The notes under the pieces are model-generated. The model was not told the origin of the DNA. It saw only the letters and a list, made by a program, of their open reading frames with translations, and made no database searches. This document shows, piece by piece, positions 25,607 to 34,165 of a DNA stretch of 46,178 nucleotides; position 1 is the stretch's first letter; each line of letters begins with the position of its first letter. The stretch spans positions 1 through 46,178 of the forward strand of contig JAJPKR010000046.1 in the NCBI GenBank assembly GCA_021323595.1, read 5' to 3'. The DNA comes from Terriglobia bacterium. Lineage in GTDB: Bacteria > Acidobacteriota > Terriglobia > Terriglobales > SCQP01. The position numbers were made by a program, and so were the translations under genes.

Positions 25607-27760
25607 ATGGAAGCCATGCGGTTTTATCTTCCCGGTTGCGCGCTGCTTGGGCTCGCCGGCGTTTTGGCGCTTGCGCCGCCCGCGCGCGCGCAGGCGCGCC
25701 CCAACTTGCTCCTGATCACGCTCGATACCGTGCGCGCCGATCATCTCGGCATCTACGGCGATCGCGCGGCGCGCACGCCGCATCTCGATGCGCTGGCGCG
25801 GCAAGGCGTCTGGTTCGAGTACGCCTTCACCACCGTGCCCTTGACGCTGCCTTCGCACGCCGCCATCCTCACCGGCACCTATCCGTTCGACAACGGCGTC
25901 CGCTCCCAGCCCGGCTTCCGCCTTGAGGATCGCCTGCCGACCTTAGCCACGATCCTAGACCGCGCCGGTTACGCCACCGGCGCCGTGCTCGGCTCCTCCA
26001 TTCTCGACCGCCGCTTCGGCCTGGCGCGCGGCTTTCAGGCCTACGACGACCAAATCTCCGGCGCTGTGGCCGAAGAATATGAGGGCTTGCCTGCCTCGAA
26101 GCGCTCCGCCGCCGAGGTCGTGCGGCGCGGCTGGGCTTGGCTGGAAGCCGAGCGGCGGCACTCCCCGGCGCGGCCGTTCTTCCTGTGGCTGCACTTTTAC
26201 GATGCGCATCTGCCGTACCTCCCGCATCGCGGCGCCGGCGGGAGCTTTCCCGCCACCTATGACGGCGAAATCGCCTACATGGACGCATGCTTGGGCCGCC
26301 TCTTCGCGGATCTCCAGCGCGCCGGTCTTTACGACAACACGGCCATTTTCGTGGTCGCGGACCATGGCGAGGGCCTGGGCGATCATGGCGAGTCCACCCA
26401 CGGCTTCTTTATTTACGACTCGACGATCCGCGTGCCGTTGATCGTGAAGGCGCCGGGCGCGGGGCCGCAGGGCATTCGCGGCGCCGGCCCAGCGCAGCCC
26501 AATGACGAACTCGCCAGCACCGTGGATATCGCGCCGACCGCGCTGCGGCTGCTCGATCTCCCCGTGCCGGCCGAGATGCAGGGCACGCCGCGGCTCGCGG
26601 CGGTGCTGGGGCGCGGCCGCGACGCCGACACGCCCGCCTATGCCGAGACCTTCTTTCCGCTGCTGAGCATGGGCTGGAATCCGCTGCGCGCCCTGATCTC
26701 GGGCCCCTCCGGCCGGCTCATGAAATACATCGAGGCGCCCCGGCCCGAGCTGTACGACTTGAGCCGCGATCCGCGCGAAACGCGCGACCTGGCCGCGGCC
26801 CAGCAGGCGCGCGCCAATAGCATGCTCGCGGCGCTCGACGACTTCGTGCGGGCACGCGCGCCGCGCGCCGCGCCGGACAGCCGCATGCCCGTGGATGCCG
26901 CGACCGCGCGGCTATTTTCCAGCCTCGGCTACGCCGGCGCCGTGCGCGGCGGCACGCCCGTCTTCGTCACCAACTTGCCCGATCCCAAGGATCGCGTGCA
27001 CGAGGAGGAGGCGATCCTGACCGCGCTGCGGACCTATGAAGCGCATGACTATCCCCGGGCCTTGCGGCAACTGCGCGCCATTCTCGCGAGCGACCCCCGC
27101 CAGCCGATGGCGCTCGACGCCTTGGGCACCATCCAGTTCGCCGAGCACGATCTCAACGCCGCGCGCGCCACCTACCGCGCCTTGATCGCGGCCGCGCCCT
27201 ATGATTCGACCGCCTATGCCGAGCTGGCGCATACGGAAGCCCTGCTCGGGCATCGCGCCGAAGCCGAGCGCCTCTATCGCAAGAACTTCGCGCTCGATCC
27301 CTCGAACGGCCGCGCCCTGCGCGAGTTGGGACTGCTCTTGATCGAAGACGGCAAGCTCGCCGAGGCCAAGGGCGATCTCGAGCGCGCGCTCGCGCTCCAG
27401 CCGGGCGATCCCTTCGCGCTCAACGGCTTGGGGCAAATTCAGGCGCAGCAGGGGGATTTCGCCGCCGCCGCGCAGTCGCTCGAGCAAGCCGTCGCGGCGG
27501 ACGCCAGTCAACTGCCGCCCCGCCTGAATTTGGGCTTCGTTTACCTGCGCCTCAATCAGCCGCAAAAGACCGCCCAGTTGATGGAGCAAACCTTGCGCCG
27601 TGCGCCGCGCGCGCCGCAAGCCTACGCCGAGCTGGCCGTCGCCCGCCTGGAACTCGGCGACCGTGCCGCCGCCGCCGCCGCCGTGCGGCGAGCCCTGGCG
27701 CTCGATCCTCAAAACTCGCTGGCCCGCCAGGCGCAGGCGGCGCTGCAACGGCAGCCGTAG
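25607..27760 (+). CDS. Sulfatase-like hydrolase fused to C-terminal TPRs
   Basis: This protein has 717 residues. After a signal peptide (residues 1-29) comes an alkaline-phosphatase-superfamily sulfatase domain. NLLLITLDTVRADHLGIYG (33-51) carries Asp40 and other metal ligands, and FVVADHGEGLGDHGE (248-262) supplies Asp252 and His253. At the position of the sulfatase C/S-x-P-x-R motif the sequence is T80-L-P-S-H, so the cysteine or serine that matures to formylglycine is replaced by Thr and the Arg by His. This suggests a Thr nucleophile, as in phosphoethanolamine transferases, rather than a classical sulfatase. Residues of about 465-717 form several TPRs. The next gene starts 14 bp after the stop, so the two are probably co-transcribed. 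Confidence 0.88.
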   Translation: MEAMRFYLPGCALLGLAGVLALAPPARAQARPNLLLITLDTVRADHLGIYGDRAARTPHLDALARQGVWFEYAFTTVPLTLPSHAAILTGTYPFDNGVRSQPGFRLEDRLPTLATILDRAGYATGAVLGSSILDRRFGLARGFQAYDDQISGAVAEEYEGLPASKRSAAEVVRRGWAWLEAERRHSPARPFFLWLHFYDAHLPYLPHRGAGGSFPATYDGEIAYMDACLGRLFADLQRAGLYDNTAIFVVADHGEGLGDHGESTHGFFIYDSTIRVPLIVKAPGAGPQGIRGAGPAQPNDELASTVDIAPTALRLLDLPVPAEMQGTPRLAAVLGRGRDADTPAYAETFFPLLSMGWNPLRALISGPSGRLMKYIEAPRPELYDLSRDPRETRDLAAAQQARANSMLAALDDFVRARAPRAAPDSRMPVDAATARLFSSLGYAGAVRGGTPVFVTNLPDPKDRVHEEEAILTALRTYEAHDYPRALRQLRAILASDPRQPMALDALGTIQFAEHDLNAARATYRALIAAAPYDSTAYAELAHTEALLGHRAEAERLYRKNFALDPSNGRALRELGLLLIEDGKLAEAKGDLERALALQPGDPFALNGLGQIQAQQGDFAAAAQSLEQAVAADASQLPPRLNLGFVYLRLNQPQKTAQLMEQTLRRAPRAPQAYAELAVARLELGDRAAAAAAVRRALALDPQNSLARQAQAALQRQP

Positions 27761-27774
27761 CACGAGGCGGGCGC

Positions 27775-29301
27775 ATGGCGGACGGCTTGCGGTATCTGGT
27801 ACGACGGCGCGCGGCGCAGGGCGCGCGGCTCATGGCTTTGGGGGCCTGGGCCGCCGCGGCTGCGCTGAGCTTGGCGCCCGGCGGCGGCGTTTGCGCGGCG
27901 GTGGCGCGGCCGGCGGGCAGCTTGCCCGCGGCCGGCGCCCGGCCGGGCGCGCCGCGTTCGGTGCGTCCCGAGGCGGCTCCGGCGCGCGTCGAGTTCACCC
28001 GCTATGCCGCCGCCGCACCCATCCTCGCCGCCTTTCGCGGCAGCGGTTTGCCCGGCAGCGGCATCGCGACTCCTTCCGCGTGGGATCGCTGGATTCGCGC
28101 CCATGACGCCGAGGTGCGCGGGCGCATCGCCCGCGGCGTCGAAGACTCGATCACCAACCTGATTTTTTACGGAACCTCCTTTACCCGCCAGCCGCGCCTC
28201 GCGGATTGGTCCGTTGCCCTCGATGCCCGCGGGCGGCTGACGCCGCTGGCGGCGGCGCGCCTCCGGGATTTTCTCGCCGCCGTGCGCGCCCTCGGTCCCG
28301 CGCGCGGCCCGCGGCCGCTGCAGGCGGCCGGCGCCGGCGGACGCCTCGCTTTCGCTGCGCGCTTTTTGGCGCGCGCGCGGCCGCCGGCGCAATGGCCCGC
28401 CTACCTGGAGGCCAACCTGCGCCGCTTCGTCGCCGAGCAGACCGCGTATCAGCGGCGGCTGGCGGCGGCGCAGGCCTCCGGCAACCGGCAAGATATCGTG
28501 CTCGCCCGCAGCTTCCTCTTCGAGCATCGCGGCCTCTCCGTCGATACCTCGCTCATGCCCAATTTCGCGCTGACCGATACCTTGCGCGTGCTCTTGGCCA
28601 AGGGCGTGTTGCATGCGGGGCAAATTCACCGCATCGCCGTGATCGGGCCGGGCCTGGACTTCGCCGATAAGCGCGAAGGCTACGATTTTTATCCCGAGCA
28701 GACGCTGCAGCCATTTGTGCTGCTCGATGGCGTCGCCGGCCTAGGCTTGGGCCGAGCCCCGGATCTGGCCCTCGCGACGCTCGACATCAATCCCCAAATC
28801 AACGCTCATGTCGCCGGCCTGGCGGCGCGCGCCGCTGCGGGCCGGCCCTATGTGCTCCAACTGCCGCTGGCCGACGACGTGCCTTGGACGCCGGCGGCGC
28901 TGGCCTATTGGCGCAGCGCCGGCGATCATATCGGTCATCCGGCGCCGCCCCTCGCTCCGCCGCCGCAGGTGCGTCACGTCAAAGTGCGCGCCGTCGCCTT
29001 TGCGCCCGCCTGGGAGGCGCGCGTGCGCCCCGTCAATCTCGATATCGTGGCGCAGACCATGCCCGGCGCCGGCTTCGATCTGATCGTTGCCACCAACATT
29101 CTCGTCTATTACGATCCGCTCGAGCAGGCGCTGGCCCTCGCCAACATCACGGCGATGCTGGCGCCGGGCGGCATCTTCATGGCCAATGACGTGCTGCCTG
29201 CCGTGCATCCGCCGGATCTCGAATTTCTCGGCCGCCGCGGATTGCCTTACACCACCGACCATAGCTTCGGGGACAGCGTGGTCGTATATCGCAGGCGCTA
29301 A
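27775..29301 (+). CDS. Exported protein with CheR-like methyltransferase C-terminus
   Basis: This is a 508-residue protein of unknown function. A hydrophobic N-terminus (residues 20-44, GAWAAAAALSLAP) looks like a signal peptide or anchor. The C-terminal half has the pattern of class I SAM methyltransferases. RIAVIGPGLDF (286-296) is the glycine-rich motif I, ATLDINPQI (334-342) ends strand 2 in an acidic residue, FDLIVATNILVYYDP (434-448) is motif IV as in CheR, and LAPGGIFMAND (462-472) is the following strand. Residues 100-280 are helical and unassigned. ATG 27832 is an alternative start just before the hydrophobic segment. It lies 14 bp after the sulfatase-like gene and ends before a hairpin. 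If it is truly exported, access to SAM would be a puzzle, so it may be a membrane-anchored or non-catalytic homologue. Confidence 0.8.
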   Translation: MADGLRYLVRRRAAQGARLMALGAWAAAAALSLAPGGGVCAAVARPAGSLPAAGARPGAPRSVRPEAAPARVEFTRYAAAAPILAAFRGSGLPGSGIATPSAWDRWIRAHDAEVRGRIARGVEDSITNLIFYGTSFTRQPRLADWSVALDARGRLTPLAAARLRDFLAAVRALGPARGPRPLQAAGAGGRLAFAARFLARARPPAQWPAYLEANLRRFVAEQTAYQRRLAAAQASGNRQDIVLARSFLFEHRGLSVDTSLMPNFALTDTLRVLLAKGVLHAGQIHRIAVIGPGLDFADKREGYDFYPEQTLQPFVLLDGVAGLGLGRAPDLALATLDINPQINAHVAGLAARAAAGRPYVLQLPLADDVPWTPAALAYWRSAGDHIGHPAPPLAPPPQVRHVKVRAVAFAPAWEARVRPVNLDIVAQTMPGAGFDLIVATNILVYYDPLEQALALANITAMLAPGGIFMANDVLPAVHPPDLEFLGRRGLPYTTDHSFGDSVVVYRRR

Positions 29302-29307
29302 ACGGCG

Positions 29308-29327
29308 GACAGGCATTCCTGCCTGTC
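29308..29327. repeat. Perfect palindrome (REP-like hairpin)
   Basis: GACAGGCA (29308-29315) and TGCCTGTC (29320-29327) form an 8-bp stem with a TTCC tetraloop, seven bases after the stop of the methyltransferase-like gene. There is no T-run, so it is not a canonical terminator. It resembles short palindromes that are dispersed in many intergenic regions of such genomes. Confidence 0.5.
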
Positions 29328-29479
29328 GGCGCGACACTGATGCGGGCGTCCGGCCGCCGGCGCGTGATGCTCAATCTCGAAGCGCCATCTTATTTTTGGC
29401 CGAGGGCGAAGGTTCCCCCATTCGCCTGGTTTTGCGCTTGGAAAATTGGGACAGTTCAAGCTATCCCCAATTCCCCGGC

Positions 29480-30085
29480 TCAGTTGGCGTCGGGGGCGAT
29501 GGTGACCAGGCGCAGGCGCAGGGGCTGATCGGCGGAAATCTTCACGTCGCCGTACTGCTCCATGAAGGCGGTGGCGTTGCCGTCCAAAATATAGAGCGCC
29601 AGGCCGTGCACGCCCGCGACGGCTTCGGCGGAAGTCATGTTCAGCTTGTAATCGCCGGGAATGTCGCCGCTTGGCATGTCGTGGTTGACCGAGGTGTCGG
29701 CGGCGTCGCCGAGCGAGCTGAACTTGTCGATGTAGGCCTGAAAGATCACGGCCTGCAGCGGAATTTTTGCGCCGGAAGGAGTATCTAATTCGGTGAACTT
29801 CACCGCCAGGCCGCCCCGCCGGTTCTTTTTTTGGTAAGGCAGCACGGAGACGATGCTGCCCTGTAGCAAGGAGTGCTTGGGGATCACGATCTCCTTGCCT
29901 GCCTTGCCTGGGTAGGTGACTTCGACGGTGACCGGATCGCCTACCTTCGCCGTCTTCGAGTTCAGCGGCGTCTTCAAATGACCATCGAAGCGGGTATGCA
30001 GGGGGATCGCCGGCGCCGCCGGCGGGGCGCTCTGGGCGCCCCACGCAAAGGCGCAAAACAGCAGCATCAAGGCAGCAAGTCGCAT
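29480..30085 (-). CDS. Small exported protein of unknown function
   Basis: This is a 201-residue protein. A signal peptide (MRLAALMLLFCAFAWGAQSA) is followed by a beta-rich domain. It includes LKTPLNSKTAKVGDPVTVEV, IPKHSLLQGSIVSVLP and GGLAVKFTELDTPSGAKIPL. This pattern recurs in small exported proteins of Acidobacteria and resembles the beta-barrel core of TrbI/VirB10-like proteins; the resemblance is only by eye. GGGAGG lies five bases before the ATG, fixing the start. It is divergent from the second TonB-dependent receptor, 283 bp away, and converges on the methyltransferase-like gene. Confidence 0.8.
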   Translation of the reverse strand: MRLAALMLLFCAFAWGAQSAPPAAPAIPLHTRFDGHLKTPLNSKTAKVGDPVTVEVTYPGKAGKEIVIPKHSLLQGSIVSVLPYQKKNRRGGLAVKFTELDTPSGAKIPLQAVIFQAYIDKFSSLGDAADTSVNHDMPSGDIPGDYKLNMTSAEAVAGVHGLALYILDGNATAFMEQYGDVKISADQPLRLRLVTIAPDAN

Positions 30086-30247
30086 CGCATCCTCCCGGAA
30101 CGGACTTCCTGGGTCACACCTGATCACGCTACGCCCGCCGCCCCGGCCGAGGCAAGGTCTGGCGGAAGATTCCAAAATTCGAACGGATAAGCGCGACAAA
30201 ATCCCATTTTTCATAGAGATGGAAGTGGCTCAGGAACCAATTTATTG

Positions 30248-30275
30248 TTGACATCCGCAAAATTTTCGACAAAAT
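30248..30275 (+). promoter_or_regulatory. Promoter of second TonB-dependent receptor with overlapping palindrome
   Basis: A perfect TTGACA (30248-30253), a 16-bp spacer and CAAAAT (30270-30275) form a sigma-70 promoter about 95 bp before the receptor start. AATTTT (30261-30266) and AAAATT (30271-30276), four bases apart, make a palindrome over the -10, a likely operator. The sequence CGACAAAAT at 30267 is repeated at 30194. The whole region (about 30180-30290) is far richer in A and T than the rest of the window. Confidence 0.7.
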
Positions 30276-30368
30276 TATGACTCTGAGTGTAGGAAGCTGT
30301 ACCGGCGTGCAGTCGGTCGAGTGATGGGTGACAAGAAACGATTCAATCAAGACTCCGGAGGAATGAGC

Positions 30369-33300
30369 GTGCGGAACCTCATGCGGCTTGGCCTTGGACT
30401 CTTCTCGCTGCTGGTGATCGTGGGCCTCAGCGCCGGCGCGGCGCGGGCGCAGACCGCCGAAGGGCAGATCACCGGCGTGATCTATGACACGACCGGCGCG
30501 GTCATCCCCAATGCGGTGGTCACGATAACCAATAACGGCACCGGCATCGCGCAGACGGCGAAATCCGACTCAGCCGGTCTCTATCGCTTCACGCTGGTGC
30601 CCTCGGGCGATTACACGGTGACGGCGGCGGCGCCGAGCTTCGCGACGCAGAAATTTACCGCCATCCACGTGGACCCGAGCCAGACCGTACCGCTGAACAT
30701 CACCCTCAAGCCGGCCTCGGCGCAGCAAACGGTGGAGGTGACGTCGGCGGCGCCGCTGGTGCAGACGGCCAACTCGAACTTGACCACGACCGTCAACGCC
30801 GCCACCATCACCAACACGCCGCTCAATGGCCGCAACGTGTACGACCTGGCCTTCCTGGCGCCGCAGGTGACGCAGGGCATGGATTACCGGCCGGCGGCGG
30901 GCGGGCAGCGCGAGGCGGGCACGACCTACACCTTCAACGGCACCGACAACAACGACGATTTCAGCGAGGGCAATAACGCGGCGACGCCGCCGCTCGAGGC
31001 GGTGGGCGAGTTCACGATGCTCACCAACGACATGAGCGCGCAGTACGGCCGCGGCACCGGGGCGGTGATCAGCGCCGTCGGCAAGAGCGGCACCAATCAG
31101 TTCCATGGCGTGCTGTACGAGTTCAATCGCAACCGCTCGCTGAACTCCTCCGACTTCTTCGCTAACAAGCAGGGCGAGCCCAAGCCGGGTTACGTGCGTA
31201 ACCAGTTCGGCGGCGCGTTGGGCGGCCCGATTATTCGCGACAAGCTGTTCTTTTACGCCGTCTGGGATCAAGTGACGCTGAACCGCAAGTCCAACCTCAC
31301 AGCGCTCGGCCCGAACTCCGCGGAGTTCGCCGCCCTCCAGGCCAATGCCAGCCCGATCGCCGCGTATTATCTGAAAAAGTACACGCCGTTCGTCTCCGAC
31401 AGCCAGGCCAACTGCGGCGCGGCCGACGTCGGCGACCTCAACCTGGGCTGCACCGCTCTGGTGGACTCCACCACGGATCCGCAAAAGAACCCCTACATCC
31501 GGATTGACCAGACCTTCCATAGCGGCGACAGCCTGAGCTTCGTCGGCACTTGGAACTTCGAAACCTACACGGACCCGTACGGCGGGGGCTACCTCACCAA
31601 GACGCCGGTGCCCGGGATCACCAACAACAGCAACCACGACCTGTCGCTCATCTACAAGCACATCTTTACCCCCAACGTGCTGAACCAGCTGACCATCGGC
31701 CATGTCAAGAACGGCAGCTTGTTTCACGAGGAAGACGCGAATCCGAGCGACCCCGAGGTGTTTATTGACAGCGCCATCGACGGCGGCAGCGGCTGGGGCA
31801 TGGGCGCATACCACACCGGTGTCCAGCAGGAGTTCGTCACTTCGCGCTGGCAATTTCAGGACAACCTCAGCTACGTCGTCGGCCGCCACAACATGACCTT
31901 CGGCGGTTCGATCAACCCGGGCAATCTGTATCGCTTCTGGGATCTGGGCGGCCCCGGCTACTACGAATTCGCCAATGCCGGCGGGCTGGATTATGGAAGT
32001 CCTACCCAGTGCACTGGGCCGAATACGCCGAGAGGGTGCACGCCGACGCCGGCTTCGCAGGGCGATCTCACAAGCAATGGTGGCATCACCGGAGTGAACT
32101 ATAACGACAGCAATTTCCAAAACGACTTTCCTTATTTCGAGGAATTCGCGGTTGATCCCCGGACGGGCAAGAAGGCGAATGCCTACCGGCACTACACCTA
32201 TCACGATGCCGATCTATTCATGCAGGACGACTGGCGGGTGACGAACCGGCTGAGCTTGCAGCTCGGCTTGCGCTGGGATCGCTTCGACCCGGCGTCCGAG
32301 GTCAACAATCTGATTGCGCAGTTCACGAACTTCAATTGCCTGACGAGCGATTTGGCTTCGCCGCAGAGCGTCGCCTGCATCGCTAATGCCCGCACCGGTA
32401 TCGTCCCGACGATGTGGAAGCCGCGCAACGGCGATCTCGGCCCGCGCTTCGGCTTCGCCTATGACCTCTTCGGCGACGGCCGCACCTCGCTGCGCGGCGG
32501 CTACGGCATCTATTACGACCGCATCTTCGACAATGTCTGGTCGAACGGGGCGTGGAACCCGCCCATCTACGCGCTGCTGGACACGGACGTCACCGCCGCC
32601 GGCAACACCATCTACTACACGAACCCGGCCTCCGCGGTGCCGAGCTATGTGCCGACACCCAGCGGCCAGCCGACGTTCCGCGTCTCCATTCGCACGATGG
32701 AGCAGAATCTGAAGGACACCTCCGGCGATAACTGGTACCTGGGCATCGAGCACCAGTTCTACCAGAACTTCTTGCTGCGCGTGAACTACCAAGGTTCGGT
32801 GGGCCGCCACGAGCCGGTGCTGATGAACTTCAACCGCTACGACGGTCTGGATTACACGCCCACGCTCAGCGCTCCGCAGCCGAACCCGATCTACACCGGG
32901 TTCAACTACCGCGCCAACGGCGTGAACTCCAACTATAACTCCCTAGTCACCGAGATCCAGAAGCGCATGGCCAACGGCTTGCAGTTCCAGTTCAGCTATA
33001 CCTGGTCCAAGCTGATGGACACCAACTCAGATCTCTTTGCCGGTTCGACCACGCAGGGTAGTTACAGCCAGCCGTACTATTACGTGTCGAATAGCCATAT
33101 GAACCTGGAGAAGGCGGCGGGCGCCTTCGACCACACCCATAACTTCAAGCTGAATTTCAGCTATGAGATTCCGTTCTTCTCGGCGCAGAACGGGTTTCTG
33201 GGACACACGCTCGGCGGCTGGCAGTTGACCGGCTTTTACCAGGGCTATTCCGGCCACCCAATCGAGGTCTACACTAGCCGCCGCCGCTTCAAGGGCAATG

Positions 33301-33818
33301 CGTTGGACGCGAACGGGAATCCTGAGAACCTGGGCGGCGACTACAATTACGATGGAGTTTACAACGATCACCCGGATTTTGTCGGAAGCAGCATCAGCGC
33401 CGCGTACGCGACCAACCAGAGCCCGGCCGACGGGATCTTCGTAGACAACAACAAGATCGGCTGCGGCTTTGCCGGCCAGGCATCGACGAACACGGCGGCG
33501 TGCAATACCGCCAACGGTGTCTCGACGCCCAACTCCCTGTTCGTGAACCCGCCCGGAGTCGGGCCGCGGTTTGGTACTCTCGGACGCAATATTTTCCGCA
33601 GCCCGTGGTTCAATGGCATGGACGCGGCCCTATTCAAAAACGTGAAAGTGGGGGAGGGCAAGAACCTTCAAATCCGGTTCGAGTCCTTCAATACGCTTAA
33701 TCACCCGAACTTCGACGGCATCAACACCAACCTCAACAGTTCGGGCTTTGGCAAGGCCCATTTCCTTGCCGGCACACCTTCGCGGCTGCTCCAGTTAGGC
33801 TTGCGCTTTACGTTCTAA
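30369..33818 (+). CDS. TonB-dependent receptor, Oar-type (second copy)
   Basis: This is an outer-membrane receptor of about 1149 residues. A signal peptide (MRLGLGLFSLLVIVGL...ARAQ) precedes a carboxypeptidase-regulatory-like domain (ITGVIYDTTGAVIPNAVVTI). The plug (TFNGTDNNDDFSEGNNAATP, MSAQYGRGTGAVISAVGKSG) and a long barrel follow, ending LQLGLRFTF with the terminal Phe. GGAGG is seven bases before GTG 30369 but only one base before ATG 30363, so I favour the GTG; the two differ by two residues. The gene is driven by the promoter at 30248-30275 and ends at a strong terminator, so it is probably monocistronic. It and the copy at 14408 share architecture but differ in plug and barrel, implying different substrates. 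The ligand is unknown. Confidence 0.92.
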   Translation: MRNLMRLGLGLFSLLVIVGLSAGAARAQTAEGQITGVIYDTTGAVIPNAVVTITNNGTGIAQTAKSDSAGLYRFTLVPSGDYTVTAAAPSFATQKFTAIHVDPSQTVPLNITLKPASAQQTVEVTSAAPLVQTANSNLTTTVNAATITNTPLNGRNVYDLAFLAPQVTQGMDYRPAAGGQREAGTTYTFNGTDNNDDFSEGNNAATPPLEAVGEFTMLTNDMSAQYGRGTGAVISAVGKSGTNQFHGVLYEFNRNRSLNSSDFFANKQGEPKPGYVRNQFGGALGGPIIRDKLFFYAVWDQVTLNRKSNLTALGPNSAEFAALQANASPIAAYYLKKYTPFVSDSQANCGAADVGDLNLGCTALVDSTTDPQKNPYIRIDQTFHSGDSLSFVGTWNFETYTDPYGGGYLTKTPVPGITNNSNHDLSLIYKHIFTPNVLNQLTIGHVKNGSLFHEEDANPSDPEVFIDSAIDGGSGWGMGAYHTGVQQEFVTSRWQFQDNLSYVVGRHNMTFGGSINPGNLYRFWDLGGPGYYEFANAGGLDYGSPTQCTGPNTPRGCTPTPASQGDLTSNGGITGVNYNDSNFQNDFPYFEEFAVDPRTGKKANAYRHYTYHDADLFMQDDWRVTNRLSLQLGLRWDRFDPASEVNNLIAQFTNFNCLTSDLASPQSVACIANARTGIVPTMWKPRNGDLGPRFGFAYDLFGDGRTSLRGGYGIYYDRIFDNVWSNGAWNPPIYALLDTDVTAAGNTIYYTNPASAVPSYVPTPSGQPTFRVSIRTMEQNLKDTSGDNWYLGIEHQFYQNFLLRVNYQGSVGRHEPVLMNFNRYDGLDYTPTLSAPQPNPIYTGFNYRANGVNSNYNSLVTEIQKRMANGLQFQFSYTWSKLMDTNSDLFAGSTTQGSYSQPYYYVSNSHMNLEKAAGAFDHTHNFKLNFSYEIPFFSAQNGFLGHTLGGWQLTGFYQGYSGHPIEVYTSRRRFKGNALDANGNPENLGGDYNYDGVYNDHPDFVGSSISAAYATNQSPADGIFVDNNKIGCGFAGQASTNTAACNTANGVSTPNSLFVNPPGVGPRFGTLGRNIFRSPWFNGMDAALFKNVKVGEGKNLQIRFESFNTLNHPNFDGINTNLNSSGFGKAHFLAGTPSRLLQLGLRFTF

Positions 33819-33842
33819 CGAGCGAGGGATCCCTTCAAGACC

Positions 33843-33874
33843 GCCGGGCGCGCCCAACGCGCCCGGCATTTTTT
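33843..33874 (+). terminator. Rho-independent terminator after second TonB-dependent receptor
   Basis: GCCGGGCGCG (33843-33852) pairs perfectly with CGCGCCCGGC (33858-33867) over a CCCAA loop and is followed by ATTTTTT. It starts 25 bp after the receptor stop. Confidence 0.95.
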
Positions 33875-34071
33875 GCGCCCGACGCGGGCCGGCAGGGGGT
33901 GCGTAGGCGAAACTCCGGCCGGCAGAGGCGTGGCAGCGCGCGCAGATCCCGCCCATCTCACCCGCAATGAGACTCTGAGAGACTGTCTCGGCGCGCAACG
34001 CGCATCCGCCCGCCGGCGATGTCCCCCCCCGCCGTTCGCAGGCGCCCATCTCGTCCTCCAACGGTGGAAGA

Positions 34072-34126
34072 GCCGGGCTTCGGCCCGGCGTCAGGTGGTT
34101 CCAGCCGAAATCCTGGGCTTTAGCCC
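34072..34126. repeat. Pair of REP-like palindromes
   Basis: In the 347-bp gap between the second receptor and the TPR gene, GCCGGGC-TTCG-GCCCGGC (34072-34089) and GGGC-TTTA-GCCC (34115-34126) lie 25 bp apart. Both are perfect hairpins with tetraloops, separated by GTCAGGTGGTTCCAGCCGAA. The arrangement is like a bacterial interspersed mosaic element, which suggests a dispersed repeat. A separate short GAGACTCTGAGAGACTGTCTC inverted repeat lies near 33967. No gene was found in this gap. Confidence 0.55.
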
Positions 34127-34165
34127 CGGCCGCCTCGCGGCCACCCGCCGGCGACCGTCGCTCGG

